In this document: one piece after another, positions 1 to 12,600 of the stretch | Position numbering within the stretch: the stretch's first letter is position 1 | How the letters are laid out: each line of letters begins with the position of its first letter | From: Parelaphostrongylus tenuis | Lineage: Eukaryota > Nematoda > Chromadorea > Rhabditida > Metastrongylidae | Direction: 5' to 3' | DNA: 64,000 bases | NCBI GenBank assembly: GCA_019055375.1 | Contig: JAHQIW010001244.1 | Coordinates: 806,001 to 870,000, forward strand | Program-made: the position numbers and the translations under genes | Notes under the pieces: model-generated | What the model was told of the DNA's origin: nothing | Seen by the model: the letters and a program-made list of their open reading frames with translations, nothing else | Database searches by the model: none

Positions 1-109
1 CTTAAGAAGATAAGACTGAAAACACATGATTCGTATGATGTGGAAGCGAGCGCGCCTGACTTAGTCAAATTCATCTTTTAATTTCGTTTCTCTCAACGAT
101 ATTTTGAAG

Positions 110-330
110 GCGGGTAGCCTAGTGGTAGCGCTGCCTTTCATCACAAACTTTGTGGTCTTTCAGCTCGCTCATAAAGGCAGCAAGCTTTGAACCTCCAGGG
201 CTGGTAAACTGGTATCGGATTTGTCCGCAATGAATCCACTCCCCAACTCATGTCCTAGCATGACTACCTCAAGATTCTACGAACGGTCAACTCAGCAGCA
301 TTGAAATTACACAAAAAGATGAATTTTCCA
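110..330 (+). repeat. Possible tRNA-derived SINE
   Basis: The stretch starts with GTAGCCTAGTGGTAGCG, a good match to a tRNA D-arm / pol III A box, and continues with a B-box-like GAACCTCCAGG. This tRNA-like head is followed by unique-looking sequence. It lies 3' of the last visible ankyrin exon. No second copy was seen in the window, so the family assignment is weak. Confidence 0.35.
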
Positions 331-629
331 TCAGTAGCTAATTGACTCCAAACGCAAAAGTCCAACTAGCTTGGTGAATGATGATTTTGTGAAGACGAAT
401 CAACTGGAAGAGTTTTGAGATCCACACTGTAGACGTGAACACGCTCATGTAATGCCACAGATAATACATAAATAAATTTTCTAGATACTGAGATCGATTA
501 ATAAACTGATAATAATCTAGGACTTCTCAAATTTGAAAATATAAGATTGAAGTGATGGCAGACACACATATGGCCCTCTTTGATCAATTATTAGAAGAGA
601 TTTGCATCAGCGAATGTCGGTTTCCTTAC

Positions 630-3600
630 CACATCATGAGGAATTTCGGATGTATTTGCAGCCAGCCATTCTATAGGTTCAAGGACTGAATTTGCCGTGC
701 ACTCGCACGTCTGAACAGCCTCGTGTAGCGGTGTGGAACCTTGCAAATTTCCCTAAAATGTCAAAGTAGTGAAAAAGAAATTATGTTTCAACATATTCAA
801 CATTCCGAAACGCCACAGATAGTTCAGACATTCTGTCAAAATAACTTTTATTTTGAGACAGATATTTGTGATCATTACCTTATTCTGCACGCCCTGTGTT
901 TCGATAAACCTGAATAAATCGACGGCTCTGAGGTCTTGAGTTCTAGCGGCATAATGCCATAAATTGTCGCCATCTAGAGAAGAAGTGATCGGATATCACG
1001 GTTACAAGCTATAAAATAAACGAACTTGCGTCCTCATGCTTCCACTCGTTAGCTGACAGATACAATTCATATACCAAATCGAACAATTTTTGTTCAGTGA
1101 GCAACATAGCCAATGATTTGTTGATTGGCTTCTCTGAAAAAGCTGAATAGATCAAACGCTTTCGAAACGCGAGAAGCGTTTGAAACGCAATTTCATTTCC
1201 CTTGCCACGAAGCCGTATAAAGTCTCTTCAAAAAAAGTATATTTTTTTGATCATTGAGATGTACGCTATTGAAACAAACGATTAATAATAGCTTGAGGTG
1301 AAGCGCTATATCTTGCCAAAGATACGCAAAACGCAATTTCATTTTCAATTGGCAAAGAGCTGTAGAAAAGTCTTTTCTTTCAACAAGCATAATTTCAAAT
1401 TCAACGTGATTTAAGCTTCCAAACAATTACTAGATGTTTAGCAAAAAACCTTTGTCCAGCAAAAAAGGCCTTTTCGAAAACTCTCTTCGATAACGGAAAT
1501 GATCCAAATATAATTATCGCTATTAATGCCACCCTCCTAACAAATGTTAAAAATTCATTATCAGGCAACGCAAAGGGAAAATACTCCGGATTTCATAAAA
1601 ATGCAGTAAGGATCCAAAATTACTAACCGTTTGGAAGTTTCTCATCTAGGTTATAATTTTGGGAGCCGGAGCTTATTTCGTACCGAAGTACAACGTTATG
1701 CACACCGTCAACACATCCATGTTCTTTGGTAGTCCGTAGAATCAAACGAGCCGCTTGGCGATTTTGTTTCAGTGCCGAAATCACCAAATTGGAGCCATCG
1801 TGCTCAGCGGCTAGAACGTCTCTAAAATCCAAGATTCACATAACAGCCATTCTATTTATGTGTAAATAATGATTATATCAAAAAACTGAGCAACTATAGT
1901 CGTTTGTTCCCCCAGATAAACAAAAATCAACGGAGAATTTTTACTACGCTCGCTACTCCTAATGATTACCTTTGTTTTCTGATACATTACCCAAACAGTG
2001 GTTCGACAAAGTCGATTTCTTCATGCTTACTATTCAGTGCGTTGGAATTCACATTGAGGTAATCACGCTAAAGTCCATACTGGATCTCTGAGCTCGATTT
2101 TTCGAAGAACATTGCATAACTGACCATGTAGACTGTGTAACCCAATAAATTGGTGATAGCTTGATCACATTATGAAGATAGATTATGCCTTCCTCCAAGG
2201 TAACTACGACTGCAGGGAAAATTACCATAAGAGTAAAATGAAGTGTGCCTTTCCCATGTGAAGCGACAGCAATTTCAGTGAAGAATTTCTATTAGCTTGA
2301 AGTCTTGGGTCATATTCACGTGCAAACCACCTTTACACATTAAGGATAACGGAAAAAAATGTCAAATTCTCAGGTAAACCCACACAACATGTAAAATTTG
2401 AAATTTTATCAAGTCCTCATTTTTCTGCTCTGTGATCGGCATAATAATACTCTGCAGCTACTACTTCAAAAAAGAAGATGAAAACAAAAAGAAACGAAAT
2501 TAGTTCTATACTTCAACATATTATTCTCTATTGATATCCGAATGATTTTCTTCAACAGTTGTAGACTGCCTCCCTCCAGTCTAATGCCCAGCGCCAAGTA
2601 GGCTAGACTTGTAGTAGATTTGTCCACTGTTCCATTTTCATCGGATTTCCTCGGCAATGAGGTCATTGTGAGACAATCAGGGCACAGTTGGCAACCCCAA
2701 ATGATCAAATCGCTCACGTAGTCGGTGAAATTCTGAAGAATAATACAAGGTAAATACATCGACATGTAACCACAAAAGCAATACTAAAACGATATTTCCT
2801 ATAGACAAATATATATAATATATATATATATATACATACATACATATATGTACATATATATACATTTACATATATATATATATATATATACTATATATAT
2901 ATAACATTTACTATTCCTTCATCCTTCTCGATTTATACTTGGTTTTCGAAGATTTTTCCATAATCTATTAGTGAAGTGCTGCGATAAAATTGAGAAAAGT
3001 GACGCCCTATATTCTTTACTTGATATCATCACTAATAAGTAGGAATTAGAAAACATCGAACTATTAAGCTTTAAAAACCAACATTTTCCAATTCAAGCGA
3101 TTTCTAAGTAAACGTGATCGTAAGTGAAGGCTCAATAGTTGCGCCGTGTACTCGAGCGTGATTTTTTTGCCTACCACACGACGCGGTAGACCGGCCGACA
3201 ATGCGCGGCAGCTGGCAAGCGGTGCGCGGTCAAGCGACAGTGTTGTGGTTTCCCAATGAAATCCACTTCTTTATTGTCACCAAAGAGGTTTTGTCATCAG
3301 TAAAAGATATGATATCATCGAAAAAAGTTCAATAAGGCTATTGATAGCAGAAACAACGCTAATGTTCCCCAACAAACAACAAAACAGTCAACTGTCTATC
3401 AAAAATGACTGTCTGCCAACTTGGAATTAACGTGCTACGATGCAACCGTTCATTGTTGATTATTTTGGATGTGTTTATGTAACTGTTATAAGAAATTTGT
3501 TATGAACTGTATGATGCTAAAATTAATAAATTCGTTGTGGAATGAAGTAGAAGTGCTAACCAAAGATGTTGAAAGAATAATCAGAGAAGTAGAACAAAAA

Positions 3601-6600
3601 ACCAATTAAGTTTATTACATAAACACTGCCGGATAGCACGTGGAGCCGAGCTCCACCTCCACCTCTCCCCGGCAGTCAGCAACTACGCCCTATGGAAGCC
3701 GGTACCGAGGCCATCCTCGAGATTGCAAGGAGACTCGCTCAACCAGTATTCTACGCCGTTTAATAAGAAACGAAAAACGAATTGAATGCTAGAAGTACGG
3801 TGATTTGCACAGTGAAAAAAACAAAATCTGGGATGACAATTCAAATGAAGTGCTAGAAGTGCTAAAAGTGCTGAAATAAGATAAGCACCACATTTGTAGT
3901 GTAACGCGCGCCCATTTCAGTGAGCCCAAGGAAGCCGAGACCCAGCGCGGCAAACGGTGCATCGAAAATCATTCATTAATACCCAAAGGATTAAGCGGTG
4001 GAGTAGCTCGACCTTGCAAAATCTCTTTCAATTTATAGAAGTTGGCGACTGCATTCGATTGAAGATTTTCCATATAAGCAGCTAATACGATGATTCTAAC
4101 ATGTCAAAAAAGAAACCTACTAATGAAGAAAAGATCTAGTAGTTTTTCAATACCTAGAGCTTTTTGTATGAAGAGAACTTCATATACTTGATTAGATAAG
4201 AATGCTTTAACATGTCGCTTTGAGGACACGAATTATTGATGAGAAATGTGCTGTGGATTTCAAATTCTTAGCCAATTCTCCAGAGGACAACATGAAACAG
4301 AGCAGGTGGTTGTGAACATAGATACATAGATGGACACCATCGTGCTCTATTCTACGAAATCGCGACTGGTCAGTAGTACCAGTACGTGTATTACAACTCT
4401 CGACCAAAAAGAAATAAAAGTTACACTTTGCAGACCTCAAATTTTTTTCGACATATTAAACTAAGAAACTCAAAAAAACCTTAAGCAAAAGGCCTGTATA
4501 TTGTGATCTGAGTCTCAACCACTGGAGATCACTTTGGGCTGAGATGCCTTTTTGAACTAGTTTCGCGCACATATGTATTGAAATCATTGAGAGTCAGGCG
4601 TTGTGTTGAATATGAAATCACATAATAGTCATGATAATAACAAATAATGAACCATATGAGTAGTGATAATATTGATCATGATATTGACACTGATTTAACT
4701 GTACTCAAGATGTAATTAGTCATAAACAGCGTTTCCTCAAAGAGAAAAATCAAACCTGGATCGCAGCTATATCACAATTTTGTGGTTTGCTCAGAAAAGA
4801 GTAAGCTCGCGCGGCTTTCAGTAGGGGCTGCAGGCCGTCGGAGTCCGCTTGACGAAGCCATGTCTTTACTAGATCGTCACAATACTTCTAAAATTGAATG
4901 CTCTTGACTTTACCAATTTTCTATACTTTCCATTCATATTACAATTGGGCTGTACTGTTGCTAGGACAGCATGGTGTGAAATCTGTCCATTTTTCCACGC
5001 CTCTTATGTGCAGATCTCGGTACACACAGTCTTCAACTTTGGTCGTTTCTCGAGGGAATTTCAAACTCCGAAAGCCTTGCAGATTTCGATTTTGAGCCAA
5101 AGACACGATTTCAATTTTGGTCAACCATGCAGAACTGCTTGTGGCCGCGAATGTCATAAACATAATATAACCCTTTTTTCGGACATTCAAAACCAAGATT
5201 CAATGATAAACGGCGAAATCAGAATTTTTGAAAGGCAGGGAAGAGATAGTGGAGGTGAAGATCGTCTAGAGCAGCATAAACTATGGACGTGCATAATATG
5301 TGAAAATATAGAAAAAATTGATCCAAAAAGCAAGAGAAAGAACGGCGAACGCTAACCAAAAGCACGTTGTTGATGAAAGACATAACATCGTAAAGTTGAA
5401 GAAATGGTGGAGAATTTTTGAACCAGAGATTTTCTTTTCTGAAGACCTTCATTGGCAATTCCAACAGAGCATGGAGTAACGTGAAGTCAGGAGACCTTAA
5501 AATTCGAACGAGCAAATCAATGACATCTAACGATCTATGTAGGGCTAAGTCTTTTTGTCACAAAAGAAGTAAAGGGTCCAACTGGTGTACTGAAGGCATA
5601 AGCCAGGATGCATTTAGAGCATGCATACTCTTTATTTCAACCCGCCATCAATATACCCCAAAGCCGGTGATACCCTCGCCTTAAATTGTTGCTTAGATGA
5701 GGTTAGCATTTGGAATGAAAACTTGCAGAGTGAGTTCATTTAGATCATCAAACTATCTTTGTTAGAATCAAAAAATAAAAAAATGTGGTATTTCATTCAA
5801 TAAATTGGGCTTCAATGATGCTGAGGTGCATTGGAATTCGATTTTTTTTCTAACAAATACTATAAAGTTACTCATCTCTCAGCACGGTGAATTTTTTCAA
5901 CTATGAGCAATACAGTAGGCTGCATCAAGAAAATTTAACAAATATTTCCAAAAAAGGAGCAATAAGTGTACATATGTGAAGAACGCAAGAAAATACGTAT
6001 AAGGACAACACAAATATCCAACTAATCCAGTCCTCTGACAACACTCCGAGAATTCTTCACTTATTTGCGAGATTTGAAACTTTGCACCCAAACTTCGGTA
6101 CAGAAACAGTTTGTGTGTATTCTTCATATTTATTGGGGAACAAGGAAAGTGGACTTGCCATGGAGTTCGAAGAACCTCCCGTACATCTTCCACATAGTCG
6201 AGCATCCACTTAAAGATAAGCAAGTTTCCAGACTCAAGAGCAATATGTAGTGGCGTTTGTCCTGAAAAGTGTTGTAAATTCTGCATAAAAAATCTTGTTC
6301 GCCTTCATATATGAGTAAATGATTGGTCTACTGCACCGTCAATACCAAAATAAGTCACTACTGCCTTGTACTTCACAGAACTTGTTCTGCTGAACTGCAA
6401 CAGTTCTAGGAAGACAGGATAAATATTAGAACTGCTCAAAATTATGAATGGCCAGAAAAGCCGAGCAGTTCAAGCTTCGATGTTTGAATTGCGCCAATAT
6501 ATTGTGAACAATGATAACTGTCTCTCTCTCTCTCTTCCTCCCTCTCTCTCCCTCTAACTTTCTCCCTCTCTTTCTCTCTATCTCTCTCATCTCCCCACAC

Positions 6601-9600
6601 CAATACAACAAGACACTGAGACACTTCGCCATATCTCAACATACTCCTAATACTACCTGATTCATTTTTTGATTTGACATCCCCGCCATGATTCATGATT
6701 GCTTCGAAGCATTTTCTATACTCATTCTCAGTCAGTCCTTCTGTAGCCCCATTATTCTCATCTCGTATTCGAAATTCCATGCCGGCGAACACATGCACGA
6801 TAGAATTTCCCATACTGTCAGCTAGGGAACAATCAGCACCTCTGAACACGTTGATTTTCAAAATAGTCTCATCTTTGAAATATCTTAACGTAATAAAACA
6901 TTCTATGGTACCAAATATTGAACTTCACGTAGAGATAGTAAATTATCTACTGACAGTGTACAAACCAGAAAAAATTGATCTTTAAGCGATACGTGCGGAT
7001 GAAACATTCGAATATTATGCTGATATTGCAAACAACTCGCCGTGATAAAAGGTACTGCATCTGTTCGGCCAGCTCACTATAATTTTCTTGACCGGCGTAT
7101 CGAAGTAATGAAGAGAGCAATGTGACCCCTTCCATGTCTTTCCCATTTATATCCACCAAATTCGCCTTCTCCTCGAGAAGCCATCGGACGATACCGTAAT
7201 GACCTAAAGATCTCTATATGAGTAATTTGCTGCAACTTGCGACTATTCTGTACACAGCTATCTTCACAGCTACGGCCTGGATCACAATACTCTTGTCTGC
7301 TCGATTCGTCATGCACAAAGGTCCTCAAAATCTTGTATGGATTTGCCTGATCCTTGAAAACTGCCTCTTTCTTTATGAACGCCTTAGGATGGTGGCTGAG
7401 ACAATTTTACATAGAATCCTTCGATAGTCGGGCTAGAGAGTTTGCATTTGTATTGGAGGAAGTGAACTGCTTCCACACAATCGGTACCAACTCCTCGACG
7501 TCGAAGGGATGAGAGGTTTGGTGAGGTTTACTACGTGGTCAAACCAGCAAGTGCTCGTGACGAGGGCCATCACTAGCATTGGACTATCTGCCATCTTATT
7601 CACAACTTTAGCATTTCAAAAACAACAAACAATGAGAATCTTCACCGTCGTGTAGGTGTTCAAGTATTCTGATCGAATGACATCACTAGCACCGAGCTTT
7701 TTAGAAGCTTAGTGTAATCTTGTTATTTCCATTGGAATTGAAAGTATTAGCGATAATTGCAGTTACTCACCCTTCAAATAGGCGACGGACAAAGGAGTGA
7801 GCTTCCAGTCGTTCTCCTGCTTCAAACAACTCGGTTCGATACTGGACAAAAGTTGCAAACATTCTAACCAGCCGTAGGCCGCAGCGTAGTGAGCCGGCGT
7901 ATTTCCCGAAGAGTCACCCTTCACGATAAACCACTTTAGTAAAGACTGTGCACAATTTATGTAAAAGGTTAAAATGTTTAAAATCCACATTGACAAATCT
8001 TTTGTCCATAATGCTAGAGAATATATGGCAAAAAATCAAAAATATTTTGAATTATGAATATTCTGCTCAGTCTTTCAGAATTATTGAGCGATCCACTTCG
8101 AAAATATGAGATAATTCATTGCAGAAAGTTTATGGGTCAAATTTGGGTTTTCGCCATTCTTTCAAGAAAGATATATTTCAAGTACGCAGTATAAGCGACA
8201 TGTGAATAGTGAGATTTTCTGGCTGACAGATATTTATTTGAAGCTGACTGTATTTGAAATTGTTGACGAAACTTTTTGTTTTTGGAACTTCCACGAGAAG
8301 CGTTCCAAATTTGAAAAAACGCTTGATTTCTGCTTCTGAACATTTCAGGCCGACAATGAGGACCCCTATTGACATACGGACTATTGAAGCATGGTTCTTT
8401 TTTATATGACATTTCATAGAAGAAACCACTCAAAAACCTTCAGCATGTCGGCGCCTCTGGCTAAAAGCATTGCAGCGCAGTGCTCTTGACCGTTGAGGAC
8501 GGAGTGACAGAGAGCAGTGCGCTTTTTTGTGTCCTTTGCTTCAATCAAGGCACCATGCTCGATAAGGCACTCTGCAATCGAAAGGTCTCCCAGTCCACAC
8601 GCAATCTGTAAGTTAACAAAAAACTCTTACTATCTAAAATAATCCGTTTTTGTTCACCCGAAATGTTTCAGTGCGTAACGACTTCACAATCAAAATAGCT
8701 TTCGTACCACATATTACCAAGTGCATTTCATATCACTTCACACTTTACATGCTATACTGTCTCGAGCAATTGCGTCAACCGCAAAAACAAATTCCATTTC
8801 ACATTTGTACTTAAATAACACTTCATCGAGGTGACTTTTCAACAGCGTCTCCAAAATCTTCGCCACATTCACTCAGCGATTTTGGTGGTTTGGAAAGCAA
8901 ATTGATACATAGCCGCAAGAGTACAATCACTCTTTTAATAAATTCATTTTTAGCCGCAGTTTTTCTTCGAGGTACGGAACTTCTTCCCAATTTGAATGGT
9001 GTTATCATACGACATACTTCTATCGTGATATAATGCGCAGATGCACTGTATCGCGGCATGCAGGTGGTGAAGTGTTGGGGAGATTCATTCCAACAAAAAG
9101 ACCTAATAGTTTTCTCCTTTCGTCATCATCTTCAGAGCACTGCTCAGGCTACGTCCATTTCGCTCAAGTCCAAGGTTGAACTTCAACGAAATAAATTGTT
9201 ATTGGACTTGCACGAGATTACTTTACGGCCTCTATCTACGAAAGCTGGCGAGTGGATTTAGTGAATGTCTGGGATCATCTAACACCGCAATGCTAGAACT
9301 CTGAGAAGAGTCGACTCGATTAGCATTCAAAGACATTCAGTTAAAAGATGAAATCCTTAACAAGCAGCCGAATACACTGTCAAGATAACGGATGATTGCC
9401 GATAACAAATACTAGGATTAAAATGCGGCTGAGATAGAGGCAGAACGAAGGCCTCAATGGTAGATGCGAACGCGCACTGCCGCAGAAAGGTAAAGTCGTT
9501 CTTGAGTCCATCTCCATCAGTTTTCAAGCTTCATTAGTATATATTGTATAGTAGTATCCATTTCCGCTACATATCCATCAGTTTTCAAGCTTCGTTAGTA

Positions 9601-12600
9601 TCTCTGCATTTCGTGGCCATTTTCATTTCACAACTTGCTGTTGAAAATAAATTAGACAATATAAGAAAGTTGACTATGTAATATCGTCATTTATCGGTTG
9701 GTCTTGGGATATGAATGAATGAATGACTTGGGGGATTTATTACTCGGCGCCGACTCTCTTATAGAGGATTACTTAACCTCAGGGATCGGCTGAACCGAGG
9801 GAGGGTGGATACTGATGAGTTTCTAAAGGACGAAACAGGCGCCTGTATACCGCTAGACCTAGCAGCTCAAAGCATGTTATTTCCTTATCAGAATAATTTA
9901 GACTTTGACAATAGGGTAACATAGTATACTGAAGCTCGCTTACGAACAAAAGATCATTTAATACAACATATCTCAAAACTGCTATTTGAGCCAACTTGTC
10001 ATGTGGTCTGTTATAGGCTCTAGTACAGCCCGATACACGTGTTTCGACCTTGACAATCTCGTCAATCGAGCAAAACCCTTCGTCTTTTAGCCAATCCTTT
10101 GTGGGAACTCCAGCCCGCACACTAAGAGTAGGGAACCATTTAATTCATTAATGCCATTGAACAGTGCTCACACCGTTTTTCGTTGCACTCCTGGGATATC
10201 TGGGTATGACCGTTGCAACATAGATTGCAAAGAGTGACCTATTTCCAAAGTCTGACAACAGTTTCCCAACTACGGTGCTTCCAAACCAAGTTTAGTGAGC
10301 CCACGACAGTGTGGACGCCGCCTTGTAATGAACAACCTCACTGCCACTGCGTCACCCACCTTTTGCTATGATAACAGTGTTAAAAAGACCACTTACCATG
10401 AGCGGTGTCAATTTGTTTCGAGCAGTAGATGTTGGATAATCCACGAGAACACTCTTATGCATGAGGAGAGCTTTAACGGAGTCTAAGCTGAAAACCAGAG
10501 TCTCAAATTCAGAAGAAGCATACTGTTTTGACAGGAATAACCAGGTATAATTTTAGCCCTAAAATTGGCACTTAAGATAAAAAAGTATGTCCTCAAGTGA
10601 AACTTGTTTTATCTTCATCTGTCAGTAAGAAACTATATTGCATTACTAAGAAAATGATTGAAATTTGTTTGCTACGAAAACTTATTCAAATTTTACAATC
10701 CTTAGCGGATAAGAAAACCTCCACTGTTCTTTTACTGCCTCATTCAGAATGAAATAGAGCTAGTTTTTCAAGAGACACTCGTAAGCTTTCATCAACTTGA
10801 AGTAAAAAGTTGATGTTGATACTTGGAAAGAAACTACAGTCAAAGTACCTCTGATGCTCCACAGCAAGACATAGCGCTGTATAGCCGCGCTTATTACGAG
10901 CGTTTATTAGAGACTTTTCAGGTTTGATTGCTGCAGAGTCGATGCCGGATGCTTCCAGACTAGAGATCGCATCCAGGAGAACCTTGAATGGAGTATCGTA
11001 GACAATTGATGATGTTATATTTTCCAAACTGAATAGGCCGGCTCAACGTCACAACACAAAGTTCTTTACTAACAAGATTGATTGAGGCAATAAGTAAAGT
11101 AATTTACTATGAGAAAAACGATAGTGTCAGCACCAAACCAGTTGTGAAGATTGTAAGTAAACAAAAAGATGAAACAGAAGGATGAAAATTCAGAATGGCC
11201 ATAACTTCACAAAGCACTGACAGCTCACATACTCGAATCTTCTAACATACCCTTTCAGAGTGATACAATTATGAACGATTTCTTCGATAAAATCGTAATA
11301 ATCATAAAACTCAAAAATTCATGTGGCCAATATTCAAACCACTAGGCGGTCCGTACTTCCAATTCGTGTACCGAAGACAATCACGCGTAACACACAGCAT
11401 AACTCAACCACAAATTTTATAAAGTGAATGAAAAGAAAAAATATGCGAATAGAGATGGTACAGTCAACAAGACATGTCGCTTTATCCTCTCACAATCAAA
11501 AACCTTAGAATTTTGAATTTTAATAAATCTGATAAACTGGGGAAAAAACACTTTAGAAAGGTTGATATTTCCAAAAACGAGAGAGCCAAGTCCCTTCCTT
11601 TGCAATAATTTAGGCTACCGACTCCATATGTCTTCTACCTAAAGGAAAAATCGGGAATGATTTTGGAAAACAACATTCCCTATATAGGGCACAGAAGTCT
11701 AATTTTTTAAACACTAATTCATTTTTTCCACCTCAAATCTATAGAGAATAAAAAAAATACTAAACCAAGCTCCACTTAAGTTGCATTAAGTTTCCCGAAT
11801 TAATTTCCAAGTTCTTTCTGATTATAAGAAGACAAATAAAAAACCGACTTCATTCGCTGGAGAAGAACTTTTCATAGGAGTGTTAGTAAGCATTAGAAAG
11901 CTGAGATTTAAGGCTATAGCACCACATCGCTTGTTTTCAAAAAAGCAGTTATTTGACGTTGCCACAGAATGAGATTTCTTGCGTTGCAGACGAGCAAACT
12001 TCTCGCCGGACAGAGCTCATGCTTTGGTTTAATAGTAATAATTCGATAGCTTAGTTGCTTCTGATTTCAACGCTGTGCTTATGAGGTAAAAAGAGTTGAA
12101 TTCCCATCTGCGATCAAGGGGTCTTAGGTCAATTCATGCACGGCTGGCTGGGGCAGCCACGTGCTCCGGGGCAATGATTGATAGACTTTGCACCGGTCTT
12201 ACGAGGCGAATTGTCCAAAGACTCCCTTAGCCGCAGGTGGGAATTTGACTTATTTACAGACTGCATTCTAGAGAAACGGTGTTTTCGGGATAGAAGCACA
12301 GCGTTGGAATCAGAAACGATTACGCCATCGAATGACTACCAATAGTTCAAAGAAAAAGCTCTTTTTGACGAAAACTTTCGTATGGTTACTAACATTCATA
12401 TGTAATAGGTTGGTGAAAAAGTTCTGAGAAAATGCTTGCAACTTTCTTGGGTGTCTGCCATTTTTTGTGTCTTTGGGCTCATTTGGAGGCCCGTCTTCTC
12501 CCGCGTTGATTGGCATATGATTTATCTACTTATTTCAAGATGGAGTTAACAAGCGAACAAATTAGGTTGTTGATGATGCACGAATGGCTGCTGGGTTCAA

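Larger units (their letters stand above)
9690..10140. mobile_element. Composite of hammerhead family A (+) and family B (-) elements
   Basis: Left part (about 9690-9900) is a family A unit in plus sense: a GGATCGGCTGAACCGAGG segment, a hammerhead motif, then GCTCAAAGCATGTTATT. Right part (about 9970-10140) is a family B unit in minus sense, beginning TTTGAGCCAACTTGTCATG on the plus strand and ending in AACTCCAGCCCGCACAC. The two families share layout but not sequence. The composite lies in the ankyrin-gene intron between exons at 10487-10397 and 8605-8438. No protein is encoded. Confidence 0.7.

Noticed and set aside
4894..5355. 153-codon plus-strand frame
   Set aside because: It overlaps the intron between ankyrin exons 5544-5447 and 4887-4756, has no start context or family resemblance, and an equally open frame exists on the other strand.
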